Below are positions 8,133 to 17,878 of a stretch of DNA of 23,516 bases, in pieces; positions within the stretch are counted from its first letter, which is position 1, and the number at the start of each line of letters is the position of its first letter. Made by a program: the position numbers and the translations under genes. The notes under the pieces were generated by a model. The model was not told where the DNA came from. It saw nothing but the letters and a program-made list of their open reading frames with translations, and did no database searches. The DNA is from a virus. The DNA is taken from IMG/VR virus record IMGVR_UViG_3300046005_000141, positions 1 through 23,516 of that record, one strand, 5' to 3'.

Positions 8133-11100
8133 ATGTCGGTTTTAACCCGCATCAAGAATAATCAAATCTTAGATTCAACAATTTACGCTAACGCTAAGAT
8201 TGTTCCTGGATCTATCGTAGGTACACTGTTTAATAGTAACCTAACAATGACAGCAGATGTTACTATTACAGGTAACTTGACTGTTCAAGGGGCTAGTACT
8301 TATCTAACAGTAGCATCTACTAATACCTACGTAAACGATCCGTTAATTGTTATGAATAATGCCTTTTCGGGCACTAATACATACGATTTGGGATTTATCT
8401 TTAATCGTGGATCGCTATTAAACCAAGCTATTATATGGAATGAAAGCAGCAACGAGTTTAGATTTGTAGGCACTACAGAAACTGGAACAACCTACGGTAA
8501 TATTAATCAAACTAACTATGCCAATGTGCGACTAGGCAACTTAGATGTTGTGTTCTCAGCAGGGTTTGGGTCGATAGAAAGTCAAGGATCAATCACCGGC
8601 GCAAGTTTAAATGTTTCGGGTAACGTATTAGCTAACACAGTTGGAGCTAGCTATCTAACTGCAAGTACAGCAACAATTGGTAATATTTCAGCTGTCAACT
8701 TTGGCAACACAGGCGCAGTATTTACTGGAGCAAGCATTAACCTAAGCGGTAATGTATTAGCTGCAGACGGCGTGTTTAATGCGTTAACAGTCAACGGCAA
8801 TGAAACTGTAACTGGTTATTTAAATGTTACTGGCAATATTCTAGGCGCTGATGCTACTTTTGATTCTGCAACCGTTGACGGCAATGCAACTGTAACTGGT
8901 TATTTGAATGTAACTGGTAATGTATTAGCCACGGGCGGCGTATATGATCTCTTAACAGTTAACGGCAATATTGCATCAACTGGATTTATTAATACTTCGG
9001 GTAACGTATCAGCTAGCCAATTGATAGCAGAACGCCTTACAACTCGCAGTGGCTACGGTAACATACTCCTAACACAATTCAATAGTATTTTTGCTGACGC
9101 TAACGGTAGTCAGAACATCGTGGCGATCCAATTAAGCACAACCGGCCTGTCAGATGGTATGGGTATGCTTGGAACAACTAATCTTGACAGTGTCCTATAC
9201 TCTAGTCGAGGTATTGTTTTCCGCACTGGTGCAACAATGCGTAATACAGACACCCCAACTGGTGGTGTCACACTAGTAGCCATCACAGCCACAGGTGACC
9301 TATGGGCTAACAGCACTACCCCAGCATCCAACACAACAACTGGTGCGTTTGTAGTCAAAGGTGGTGTAGGTATTGGCGGCAACTTATATGTAGGTGGCGG
9401 ATTAAACGTAACCGGTGATGAGACAATAACCGGTTATTTGAATGTAACTGGTAATGTAATAGCTAATGTAGTAACAGCAAGTCAGATTAACACAACAGGA
9501 AATGTACTCGCTACTGCTGGGGTGTTTAACAGTTTGACAGTAAACGGCGACCAAGCTGTAAACGGAAACGTAAACGTAACAGGCAATATATTAACTGCAC
9601 AGTTAGACGCAGGGCAAATAAACACCACAGGTAATGTACTAGCAGCAACAGTTGGCGCAGCCTACGTAACTGCGAGCACAGCAACATTTGGTAACATATC
9701 AGCAGCAACTATTGGTAATTCTACTAGTCTAGTAACTGGCCTAACTGCTGAATTCAGCGGTAACGTAATTGGCGGACTAGCAAGTTTTGCTGCAATCAAC
9801 AATACTCCTATAGGCAATGCAACACCAAGTACCGGCGCATTTACAACATTAACATCTAGTGGAACTACACAGTTCACTGACAGCACCAACGCTACAGGAG
9901 TAGGTACAGGCGCAGTACAGGTTACTGGCGGTATGAGTGTTGGCGGTAACTTATTTGTTGGCGGTAACATTAATTTTGTTGGTAGTAGTTTTGTATTAAC
10001 TGGTAATAGCGGTGTGTTTTACGGTGATGCAAACGGGTTTAAGGCACTATACGCTGGTGTAACAGGCTATGCAACATTGCCACAAACTGTATTCCAAACA
10101 TCTGCAAATTACAATGGTTATGTACAGAATAACTTTGAAAATATCAATACAGGAGCACAAGCAAGTACTGATTGGGTAGCTACCGCAGGTGAAGGTACTG
10201 ATACTGATCATTATATTGACATGGGTATCACAACAGTGAACTGGGATGGTACACAAGATAATAGTCTGACCAATGCAGTTGGAGCCATTGATGGCTACAT
10301 GTATGTACAAGGTAATCTTACTACAGGTCAAGGCGGCAACTTAACAGTTGGTGCAAGTACTCCTGGCGCTAAAGAAGTTCGAATCATTGCAGGTGGCAAT
10401 ACAGCATCATATATTTCAGCTGTATTTAGAAATCCAAATACTCCAGCAACTACTACAACAACCGGTGCATTTACTGTAGCCGGTGGGGTTGGTATTACTG
10501 GTAATGCAGTCATCGGTGGTAATTTACTAGCACAAGGTGCTACAGTATTACAAAGTACACTAACTACAACTGGTGCAGTATCATTTACTAATTCAACAAA
10601 TTCTACAAGTGCCACACAAGGTGGTGCATTAACAGTAACTGGCGGTGCAGCAATTGCTAAAGATTTGTGGGTTGGTGGCAATGTATATGCTGCTAACATT
10701 ATTGGTACAAGTTATCAATACCTAACTATTGTTGATCCACTAGTAAACTTCCGTGCTAACAGCACATATCCGTATAGTTATGATATTGGATTCTACAGCG
10801 CATTTACTGGCGGCCCTGCTAACGTTGAAGCAACCAGCGGAGTTATTCGTGATAACGCCGACGGCGTGTGGAAATTCTTTAGTAATGCAGGTGAGCCGGC
10901 AGGCGGATCTGTAACGTTCGACAGCGACACATTGTGGGACGGTATTAAAGCAGGTAACTTATTCTTAACAGATGCAACAAATTCATCATCAAATAGTACT
11001 GGGGCATTCATTGTAACAGGTGGTGCGGGAGTTGGTGGCAGTTTATATGCCCGTGATATCCAATCAACTGTTATTGGTAACGTAGCACCAGCAGCTGGCT

Positions 11101-13889
11101 TCTTTACACAACTAAATGCCACTGGTAATGTTGTTGCTACAGACTATCGCGGTGGTTCATTAAATGTAACAGGCAATGTAAGTGCCGCAACATTAAACGC
11201 AGGACAAATTAACACAACAGGTAACGTATTAGCTGCTACTGTTGGCGCTGGCTATGTTTCAGCTAGCACAGCAACGTTTGGTAACATTTCAGCTGTAACT
11301 ATTGGCAACACTGGCGCTACTGTAACAGGCACTAGTGGCGAGTTTGGCGCAGTAACTTCAGGGTTTATTGGTAATACAGGAACTGCATTTACTGGTGCAA
11401 GTGTAAATGTTACTGGCAATGTATCAGCAAGTACTTTTGTTGGCAACTTAATTACTAGTAACAGTGGGGCAGTAACTGGTGAAATATTTGCCGAAGATAC
11501 AGTATTAAATATTGCATCAGGCACAAGCAATATAAGAATTTATTCATCTAACAATATTGCCATTGGCTCTAACGGTGTTGCTAATGTTGTTGTTATAGGT
11601 ACAACTTCAACTACATTAACTGGAAACTTATTACCTAGTGCCAACTTAACTTATAATTTAGGTAGCCTTACACAACGTTGGGACTCTGGATATTTTGCTG
11701 GCGAAGTGTTAGCAAACACAGTATCAGCGTTGTCAGTGTCAGCAACTAACGCAACATTTACTAACTTCTCAGCTGGTGCAATTGGAAATGTAGTTACTGT
11801 ATACACTGGCGCAAGTATTAATCTAGTAGGAAATGTGTTAGCAACTAATATTATTGTTAGTTCGGCTACAGTGAATGGTGATGTTTCTGGCGGGTTAGCA
11901 AGTTTTGCTGCAATTAATAATACACCAATTGGTAATGCTACTGCATCAACTGGTGCGTTTACAACGTTATCTGCAAGTGCAGGCATTTGGGCTAACAGTT
12001 CAACAGAAAGCACAAGTACATCAACAGGATCTATAGTAAGTGCAGGCGGCCTAGGCTTAGCAGGTAACATATTCCATGGTGGAGCATATTTAGACACAAG
12101 CGCAAGTAATTATATATTTGCAAGTACTCCGACTACAGTTGATGCATTTAAATCAGCAACTGATTTAGAATTAGGTGCTACAAGTGGTACATTAACCATT
12201 AACAACCCAACTGTAGTAGGTTCACAGTCAACACAAAACTTATATAATACTGTAGCAACTGCAATAAACTTTGCAGGTGAAGCAAATGTAACAATTGGCG
12301 CACCAAGCGGTGTTACTACTGTTAGCGGTGGTGCTAATGTGCGTGCAATCACTGATAGCACAACATATACAACTGGTGCATTAACAGTAGCAGGTGGAGT
12401 TGGCGTTGCAGGCAATATAAACATTGCTGCTGATAAAAAATTAGTAATAGGTGCTGAAGCAGCAGGTGCTATAGTACGTGCAAATTCTGCAATTAGTGTT
12501 ACAGGAAATATTACTCAAGATCTAACCGTATCAGTAAGAAATCTAAGCAATATCGGAACTAGCGAATTTAGCGTAGAGTCAGATACTGGATATACTGCAT
12601 TGTTTGGCATTACAAGTTCAGCATATTCAGATACACCTAGCAGACTAGCGGCATCTACTGCATACGTTCAATCTTTTGCAACAGATTTGGTTATCGGCTC
12701 GGGATTTGACGTTGATATAACTGTTGGCGGCACAGACGAAGCGAATGTAATTGCATCTTATAGTGCTACACATTCAAACGTAACAATATACAGCACAGGT
12801 CCAGCAATAACACCAAGAACTGGTGCATTTACTGTAGCAGGTGGTGTTGGTGTTGGTGCTAACTTAGTAGTCAACAGTGGGGCAATATTTAACTACGGTC
12901 AAACAGCCAGCAACGTTGTGATCAGAGGTGTAACCAATGCTGCAGGTGTAGTGTATGATGCAGGCAATCAACACTTGTTTGTAAATGGCCCAGGATACGA
13001 AGGTAATACAAGACCAATTAAAGGTGCAACATTTGCAATAAGATCACAGGATGCTATTTTAATTCCAGTAGGATCTACATCTAAACGTCCAGGTAATGAT
13101 GGTAACGTTGACATTACTGGTATGATGCGTTTCAACTCAACCAGTAATAACCTTGAATGGTATAACGGTACAGATTGGGCAATACCAGGTGCAAGTACTA
13201 CTGTAATTACAGACCAACAGATACTAGGTAACGGTGTAGCAACAACGTTCACTATAAATAATGCAAGTACTACTAACAGCACAATTGTAAGTATTAACGG
13301 TGTTGTTCAAGCACCGGTTACTGCATATGGTATCACTGGAACTACATTAACATTTACAGAAGCTCCTGCAGATGGCGACCTAATCGATGTCCGCACACTA
13401 ACAACTACTTCAGTTATTGCTGGGTTAACTAGTGCAAACGGATTCATGAGCATTGATTTAACTGATGTAACTAATACCTATGCAAATATTACCGCAGGCG
13501 CTAGCTCAGCAACTACAAGAATCAGCATCACAACAGATGGTATTGTCAGTTTAGTAAATGATGCTAAGATAGCTAATCAAAATCCAAGTATTAATATTGC
13601 CAGCGCAAGCACACCATATGTATTAGATACATTTGTGCAGACTAAATTTAGCACTGCAAAATATGTAGTACAGGCTAAACGCGGTGCCACAAATATTGAA
13701 AGTATGGATGCTATTGTAATCACTGACGGTACAGGTAATGCATTTGTTAGTGTATATGGTGTGATTAATAATGGAACTGCAATGGGCACATTAAGTGCTA
13801 ACGTGTTAGCAGGAAACGTACAATTGTATTACACTAGCACAAGTTTAACTAACAGTAACGTTCGTGTAACTACAAGCTACATTAAATAA
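8133..13889 (+). CDS. Giant modular tail fibre protein (1918 aa)
   Basis: Starts MSVLTRIKNNQILDSTIYAN, with a GGAG site eight bases before the ATG. The N-terminal region has a unit with DPLIVMNNAFSGTNTYDLGF. It is followed by more than a thousand residues of repeated short beta modules: GNVLA...V-G-LTVNG units, TIGN-GA-FTGASIN-SGNV units, a SFAAINNTPIGNAT-STGAF unit present twice, and about eight GAF-V-GGVG-GGNL-VGG units. Near the C-terminus lie the RFNSTSNNLEWYNGTDW unit and the VSINGVVQAPVTAYGI unit, also seen in the fibre at 2836. No enzyme domain or signal peptide is seen. It is probably a long trimeric fibre, transcribed late from 8034. Its length, well above the T4 long-fibre subunit gp37 (about 1026 aa), suggests module multiplication. 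Confidence 0.85.
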   Translation: MSVLTRIKNNQILDSTIYANAKIVPGSIVGTLFNSNLTMTADVTITGNLTVQGASTYLTVASTNTYVNDPLIVMNNAFSGTNTYDLGFIFNRGSLLNQAIIWNESSNEFRFVGTTETGTTYGNINQTNYANVRLGNLDVVFSAGFGSIESQGSITGASLNVSGNVLANTVGASYLTASTATIGNISAVNFGNTGAVFTGASINLSGNVLAADGVFNALTVNGNETVTGYLNVTGNILGADATFDSATVDGNATVTGYLNVTGNVLATGGVYDLLTVNGNIASTGFINTSGNVSASQLIAERLTTRSGYGNILLTQFNSIFADANGSQNIVAIQLSTTGLSDGMGMLGTTNLDSVLYSSRGIVFRTGATMRNTDTPTGGVTLVAITATGDLWANSTTPASNTTTGAFVVKGGVGIGGNLYVGGGLNVTGDETITGYLNVTGNVIANVVTASQINTTGNVLATAGVFNSLTVNGDQAVNGNVNVTGNILTAQLDAGQINTTGNVLAATVGAAYVTASTATFGNISAATIGNSTSLVTGLTAEFSGNVIGGLASFAAINNTPIGNATPSTGAFTTLTSSGTTQFTDSTNATGVGTGAVQVTGGMSVGGNLFVGGNINFVGSSFVLTGNSGVFYGDANGFKALYAGVTGYATLPQTVFQTSANYNGYVQNNFENINTGAQASTDWVATAGEGTDTDHYIDMGITTVNWDGTQDNSLTNAVGAIDGYMYVQGNLTTGQGGNLTVGASTPGAKEVRIIAGGNTASYISAVFRNPNTPATTTTTGAFTVAGGVGITGNAVIGGNLLAQGATVLQSTLTTTGAVSFTNSTNSTSATQGGALTVTGGAAIAKDLWVGGNVYAANIIGTSYQYLTIVDPLVNFRANSTYPYSYDIGFYSAFTGGPANVEATSGVIRDNADGVWKFFSNAGEPAGGSVTFDSDTLWDGIKAGNLFLTDATNSSSNSTGAFIVTGGAGVGGSLYARDIQSTVIGNVAPAAGFFTQLNATGNVVATDYRGGSLNVTGNVSAATLNAGQINTTGNVLAATVGAGYVSASTATFGNISAVTIGNTGATVTGTSGEFGAVTSGFIGNTGTAFTGASVNVTGNVSASTFVGNLITSNSGAVTGEIFAEDTVLNIASGTSNIRIYSSNNIAIGSNGVANVVVIGTTSTTLTGNLLPSANLTYNLGSLTQRWDSGYFAGEVLANTVSALSVSATNATFTNFSAGAIGNVVTVYTGASINLVGNVLATNIIVSSATVNGDVSGGLASFAAINNTPIGNATASTGAFTTLSASAGIWANSSTESTSTSTGSIVSAGGLGLAGNIFHGGAYLDTSASNYIFASTPTTVDAFKSATDLELGATSGTLTINNPTVVGSQSTQNLYNTVATAINFAGEANVTIGAPSGVTTVSGGANVRAITDSTTYTTGALTVAGGVGVAGNINIAADKKLVIGAEAAGAIVRANSAISVTGNITQDLTVSVRNLSNIGTSEFSVESDTGYTALFGITSSAYSDTPSRLAASTAYVQSFATDLVIGSGFDVDITVGGTDEANVIASYSATHSNVTIYSTGPAITPRTGAFTVAGGVGVGANLVVNSGAIFNYGQTASNVVIRGVTNAAGVVYDAGNQHLFVNGPGYEGNTRPIKGATFAIRSQDAILIPVGSTSKRPGNDGNVDITGMMRFNSTSNNLEWYNGTDWAIPGASTTVITDQQILGNGVATTFTINNASTTNSTIVSINGVVQAPVTAYGITGTTLTFTEAPADGDLIDVRTLTTTSVIAGLTSANGFMSIDLTDVTNTYANITAGASSATTRISITTDGIVSLVNDAKIANQNPSINIASASTPYVLDTFVQTKFSTAKYVVQAKRGATNIESMDAIVITDGTGNAFVSVYGVINNGTAMGTLSANVLAGNVQLYYTSTSLTNSNVRVTTSYIK
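9342..12875 (+). repeat. Eight copies of the GAF-V-GGVG-GGNL-VGG fibre module
   Basis: Related units of about 17-20 residues occur near 9342, 9908, 10464, 10618, 10999, 12026, 12374 and 12819, spaced irregularly. DNA similarity is moderate, so the copies are old rather than fresh duplications. A second set, INTTGNVLA-TVGA-Y followed by V-ASTATFGNISA, is found near 9606 and 11197, with a diverged copy near 8609. Confidence 0.75.
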
Positions 13890-13892
13890 TAT

Positions 13893-14630
13893 ATGTTAAA
13901 AATAGCCAAACATCATCGCAAAAATTACCAAGGTGAGAATATTGTCATTGACAGAAATTACACCGACGGTGTTTGGCATGACACTGTTGAACGAGTTCAC
14001 AACGCCGTTGAGAATAATCAAATATCTAACCGCGCTGTGGTATTAGGCAACGGTCCTACTAGACTAACATTTGATCTACAGCATCTTAAAAATTATAGCG
14101 GACACTTAGGTGCAGATACAGTGCAAACCTACGGATGTAACGCACTGTATAGGGACTTTACTCCTGATTTTTTAATAGCAGTGGGTAATGTTAATCTCAT
14201 TAAAGAAATTGCTGAATCAGATTATGTAGATAATAATATTGTATATACTAATGCTATACATCTATTAGAGTACCCAAATAAGTTTTATTTGATTCCACAT
14301 GATCCCTACACTGATGCCGGTACTACTGCATTGTATTTGGCAGCATTTGACGGACATAAAAAGATATTCATGTTAGGGTTTGACGGACAACCTGATCCAG
14401 GATATAACTACAATGTCTATGCTGACACAGTTAACTATGATCCTAAACGAACAACAGTATTAGAGCAAAAATGGATTAATGATCGTAAACAAGTTTTTGA
14501 CACGTACTCTGATGCTGAATTTATTCGTGTTACGCAGTTTAACACTGAACGCATTCCTGAGCAGTGGAAATATTGCACTAATTTTAGACAAATTTCTCAT
14601 ACAGAATTTGTCTTAGAAGCGAGCCTATAG
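13893..14630 (+). CDS. Rossmann-like MptE/DUF115-type protein (245 aa)
   Basis: The ATG lies three bases after the giant fibre stop, with no clear Shine-Dalgarno, so translation is probably coupled. The motif VVLGNGPTRLTFDL near residue 48 matches the nucleotide-binding start of MptE-like and DUF115 proteins. It is followed by YGCNALYRDFTPDFLIAVGN, then DAGTTALYLAAFDGHKKIFM and LGFDG, then NVYADTVNY. This set is familiar from marine T4-like phages, and related cellular proteins include pterin pyrophosphokinases and sugar-transfer-associated proteins. The reaction here is unknown. Its place behind a fibre gene would fit modification of a fibre or of the host surface, but that is inference. It converges with the Nudix gene, overlapping by six bases. 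Confidence 0.6.
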   Translation: MLKIAKHHRKNYQGENIVIDRNYTDGVWHDTVERVHNAVENNQISNRAVVLGNGPTRLTFDLQHLKNYSGHLGADTVQTYGCNALYRDFTPDFLIAVGNVNLIKEIAESDYVDNNIVYTNAIHLLEYPNKFYLIPHDPYTDAGTTALYLAAFDGHKKIFMLGFDGQPDPGYNYNVYADTVNYDPKRTTVLEQKWINDRKQVFDTYSDAEFIRVTQFNTERIPEQWKYCTNFRQISHTEFVLEASL

Positions 14631-15053
14631 TAGTTCTTCTAACGTTTTTAGTTTGTTTACTATAGTGTCAAAACTAATAGTTCGCCAAACACCCGGGTGC
14701 AAAGGTTTAGGGTGATCCTCTAAACTTACCCAACAAAAACCTCTATGTTCATGATTTAGATACGGAGCAAATTCTTCATCTATTGGAATGAGAAATGTAT
14801 GATAAGTGAATCTTCCGTTGCTGCTGGTAAACTTTTCTATAGGGATAACCTTAGTGCTAGAAAAATCGTAACCTAATTCTTCTTCTAATTCTCTATGTAA
14901 ACTTGACAATAACTGCTCACCGGGCTCGATGCCACCGCCTGCTAATCCCCAAGTGCCTGCGTATTTTTTAGTATCACGCAGAATAAAAAGATAACGTCTG
15001 GTGGTAGTACAATAGATAAAAGTTCCTACACCTTCTATAACACCAGTGTCCAA
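14625..15053 (-). CDS. Nudix hydrolase
   Basis: A complete Nudix box G-x5-E-x7-RE-L-x-EE-x-G is present (GGIEPGEQLLSSLH-RELEEELGY), about residues 48-70 from the TTG start. It holds the glutamates that bind the catalytic metal. Upstream is FILRDTKKYAGTWGLAGGGI and downstream the usual beta/alpha fold. Nudix enzymes hydrolyse nucleoside diphosphates linked to another group; the substrate cannot be predicted here. An ATG at 15107 would give 160 residues but overlap the upstream gene by 73 bases, and its extra residues look like a frame shadow. I prefer TTG at 15053, which has an AGAGGG site just before it; a GTG at 15092 is also possible. The family is frequent in T4-like phages (T4 NudE is one example). 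Confidence 0.85.
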   Translation of the reverse strand: MDTGVIEGVGTFIYCTTTRRYLFILRDTKKYAGTWGLAGGGIEPGEQLLSSLHRELEEELGYDFSSTKVIPIEKFTSSNGRFTYHTFLIPIDEEFAPYLNHEHRGFCWVSLEDHPKPLHPGVWRTISFDTIVNKLKTLEELL

Positions 15054-16417
15054 AGTCCCTCTTTGTACTCGCCTTCCCAGCTTTTTACCCACTGATTGTT
15101 GTTCCATTTATATTGAGTGCCTGTAGTTAGATTACTTACATATTGTAACGTAGAAGTTGATTGACTGTCAAATGATATACTCCAGTGTGTGCCGTTGTAT
15201 TCAATAATATCATTTGCATGTGCTACTAAGTCGCGGCCATCGGAACCCTGCCAAGCATCAGCACCACTGGCATTATTAAAATCACCAATGTCGTTTAGTA
15301 TTAGATATCGAGTACCAGCTGCTGGCTGTGTAATGCTAGTATTCGTATTTTTATACGGGTCAATAATAGCAGATATTGCTGTCAGGGTGTTTGTTGGGTA
15401 AGTGTCAATGTCGGCATTAAAAATTAATATGCTGTCGTCGGTGGGATGATAACTAACAGTACCAACAACCTCAGAAGCTTCGTCTTCTTGTAGTAATCTA
15501 ATTTGACTAGTGCCATTTTTTAATTGGCCGTAGACATTAACCAATGAACTCCAACTGTCTTTAGTACCTATTTTGGTTGGAATAAGTAGCGTAGGATCGC
15601 GCGATGTAGTTACTTCGCTAGATTTCAGTAGAGTCAGCTGATTGCCTATTAATAAAATTCCATAGCCCATCGGAGTAAAGTATTGTCTAGATATAATATT
15701 AGTATCATTTAAAATATCATCAGCGAGGTTACCATCGCTGTCGTAGATACTGGCAATAATTTTTTGTATGACTCCAAGTTTTTTAACTTTAGCAGGAGCA
15801 CTAACCCAAACAGGCAAACTAAATGTTAGCGTCATAACATCGATAGGATTTTCTGTACCGATAGGAACACTACGACTTGACCAGTTAGTAGAATCTAAGT
15901 ATATCACTGATAAGCTAGTCCAATCGATATAATTGTCTGTGCTTTGTATTTCTAACGCAGGATTAAATAGGCCAACTATCTGTTCAAATAGCTGTAATTT
16001 TTGTTTAGTGTTGCTGGTCCATATGTCCAATTTTAGTTCGATAGTATAAGGAACAGGCATAGTGCGTTCGATAGTAAATGCATTACCTTGGCGATTTTCA
16101 AATTCTTGTGTTTCTTCGTTATAGTATTTTTGACGAATGTGCATCTTGCCAATATAATTAGGTTCTTGTACACGGGCTCTGTCGTAACTAATACCACTGA
16201 TATAAACTGTCATTGCAGGAACTGCTGGCATAATACTACCGCCGGAGTTTTGACTGATGATAGATTGAACTTGTCGACTGCTATCTCCCCAGTAAACTGG
16301 TACACGCTGTAGAGTGTTATTACCAAACTCTACTTGAAATCCTGATACAATCCGAATGAACTGTGCTAAAAATCGTTCAATCTGTGCATCATAAAAAAAT
16401 TGTTGACTAGCTGCCAT
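15035..16417 (-). CDS. 15: Tail sheath stabiliser and completion protein, gp15-like
   Basis: The N-terminal half has the plan of T4 gp15: QFFYDAQIERFLAQFIRIVS, then GFQVEFG with RVPVYWGD, then SIMPAVPAMTVYISGISYDR, then MPVPYTIELKLDIWTSNT and LFNPALEIQSTDNYIDWTSL. In T4, gp15 caps the tail tube and sheath and joins the tail to the neck. At 460 residues it is much longer than T4 gp15 (about 272). The extra C-terminal region contains units such as ANDIIEYNGTHWSISFD and GTQYKWNNNQWVKSWEG, likely surface decorations. The start ATG overlaps the gp14 stop by one base (TAATG), so the two genes are coupled. It is read leftward with gp14 from the late promoter at 17866. Confidence 0.78.
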   Translation of the reverse strand: MAASQQFFYDAQIERFLAQFIRIVSGFQVEFGNNTLQRVPVYWGDSSRQVQSIISQNSGGSIMPAVPAMTVYISGISYDRARVQEPNYIGKMHIRQKYYNEETQEFENRQGNAFTIERTMPVPYTIELKLDIWTSNTKQKLQLFEQIVGLFNPALEIQSTDNYIDWTSLSVIYLDSTNWSSRSVPIGTENPIDVMTLTFSLPVWVSAPAKVKKLGVIQKIIASIYDSDGNLADDILNDTNIISRQYFTPMGYGILLIGNQLTLLKSSEVTTSRDPTLLIPTKIGTKDSWSSLVNVYGQLKNGTSQIRLLQEDEASEVVGTVSYHPTDDSILIFNADIDTYPTNTLTAISAIIDPYKNTNTSITQPAAGTRYLILNDIGDFNNASGADAWQGSDGRDLVAHANDIIEYNGTHWSISFDSQSTSTLQYVSNLTTGTQYKWNNNQWVKSWEGEYKEGLWTLVL

Positions 16418-17844
16418 TATAAGTTATCCGCTGAAGGACGTAGGGCCTGTGATAATCCCTGACGTTCGTTGATTACATGTTGGTACACGGTATATTCTAA
16501 TACACTGTTCACAGATAGAATATTAGTGACGGTAAATGAGATATTACCTGCGGTATTGCCTATGGTATTAGGTATACTTGCACCATTTAAATAAGTTTGA
16601 ATTCCGTAGGTATTAGAATACTGCGCTTTGGTTACTACAGTACCGTATGGGCTAACATTGCTTAATGTAAATGTTAAGGTAGCCGCGTTTGCTACGGGGG
16701 TATATGGACTAGATATTCTAATAGCGTCCCATACAACTGCATTACTCATAAATTTATTAGTATTGTTTATGAAGCCACTGCGTTGTGTTAGATTGTCTGC
16801 ACCTGGAGTTAGATTTGTTCGCACTGCGTCCTCAACTTTGACCCAACGACGACTATCGTATCTAAACAACCTATTAGGCATATAGTCTAAACGTAAGTAG
16901 TAGTCGCCAACATTGGCGTTTATAGGAAAGCTAATACCTGCTGCAACTGATTTGCCACTAGGTAACGTTCCGTCACCGGTTAAATATCCTTCTACTTTTT
17001 GTGTAGAAGTTAAGAACTGTTTACTAGCATCTGCAATACTTTCACTAGCATCTTCTGTAACAGTGCTAGCATCTAATGCAGTTGGGTCTACTAGTCCAGG
17101 CAATACATAAATTTGACTAGTATCATACCCGCTTTTAGGAACATCATCTTCTGCACGTTGTACAACTGCATCATTGATGTCAATAAGAGTGTTGTAGGTA
17201 CTGAGTAAGTCGCCCAACGACTGCTCACCTGGATCTAATATACCATTATTGTTAGGATCACTTGCTGGTAAATTATTAAGAATGTCTTTGTATTCTTGGC
17301 TATCTACTAACGGAGCTAATTTAACACGCCAAAGATGTGGATACCATAAAGGGCTAAATCCTTCTGCAGCACGAGTAGCATCTTGTACTACATAGTATCG
17401 TTTAAGTGCTGCACTAATAGTGTCGTCTAACGGATACAAATCTTTAAGGAACGGCATTTCAAGCACATCACCTACCATTAGCTTACGACCCAATAGGCCA
17501 ATCATGTCATTTAAATGAAACGTGGCAAATATAGTGTCGCCAGTTAAGAATAGACCAAACTGCGTCAGATCAAAATCACTATCATTGATTTGAAATAGGG
17601 TACGCATAGTATATACACTGGTATCATACTTACGATCACGATTTTCTAAGAACAGCATGTCCTGAATACTAGTGATACCAGTAGTACCGGGCTCAGAATT
17701 GCTGACAAATCCTGTTTCTAATGGGCCTAGATACTTGTGTAGATTAATATCAACACCGCCCACGGTAAATTGTTCACTGATATTTTTATCAATGAATTTG
17801 TAGTCGTTGCCCTTATTTGGACGGTATAAACTCAGACGAGGCAT
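16417..17844 (-). CDS. 14: Neck protein, gp14-like
   Basis: Starts MPRLSLYRPNKGNDYKFIDK, with AGGAAT before the ATG. The N-terminal half carries LFLENRDRKYDTSVYTMRTL, then LTGDTIFATFHLNDM, then LLGRKLMVGDVLEMPFLKDL. This resembles T4 gp14 and its marine phage relatives, which with gp13 form the neck collar on the filled head. The 475 residues exceed T4 gp14 (about 256). The extension includes GDYYLRLDYMPNRLFRYDSR followed by RWVKVED, a unit with aromatic residues like those in gp15, gp18 and the fibres of this window. It is coupled to gp15 downstream. Assignment is from motif memory and from the neighbouring gp13, gp15 and gp18 genes. Confidence 0.7.
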   Translation of the reverse strand: MPRLSLYRPNKGNDYKFIDKNISEQFTVGGVDINLHKYLGPLETGFVSNSEPGTTGITSIQDMLFLENRDRKYDTSVYTMRTLFQINDSDFDLTQFGLFLTGDTIFATFHLNDMIGLLGRKLMVGDVLEMPFLKDLYPLDDTISAALKRYYVVQDATRAAEGFSPLWYPHLWRVKLAPLVDSQEYKDILNNLPASDPNNNGILDPGEQSLGDLLSTYNTLIDINDAVVQRAEDDVPKSGYDTSQIYVLPGLVDPTALDASTVTEDASESIADASKQFLTSTQKVEGYLTGDGTLPSGKSVAAGISFPINANVGDYYLRLDYMPNRLFRYDSRRWVKVEDAVRTNLTPGADNLTQRSGFINNTNKFMSNAVVWDAIRISSPYTPVANAATLTFTLSNVSPYGTVVTKAQYSNTYGIQTYLNGASIPNTIGNTAGNISFTVTNILSVNSVLEYTVYQHVINERQGLSQALRPSADNL

Positions 17845-17865
17845 TGCTTATTCCTAATTATCTAG

Positions 17866-17873
17866 TATTTATC
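17866..17873 (-). promoter_or_regulatory. T4-type late promoter box for gp14-gp15
   Basis: On the - strand the bases read GATAAATA followed by CTAGATA, one base from the T4 late consensus. It lies 22 bases upstream of the gp14 ATG, with AGGAAT between, as expected for a short late leader. Confidence 0.72.
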
Positions 17874-17878
17874 GTTGA

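Noticed and set aside
9110-13789. Many long - strand reading frames opposite the giant fibre
   Set aside because: They are shadows of the repetitive Thr/Asn/Gly-rich coding strand, without ribosome binding sites or recognisable domains.
13883-13890. ATTAAATA-like string before the MptE-like gene as a late promoter
   Set aside because: Two mismatches to the late box, and it is formed by the last codons and the stop of the giant fibre.
14613-14642. Inverted repeat TTAGAAG/CTTCTAA with a following TTTTT between the convergent genes, as a terminator
   Set aside because: Seven AT-rich pairs with a 16-base loop are too weak; kept only as a possible site.
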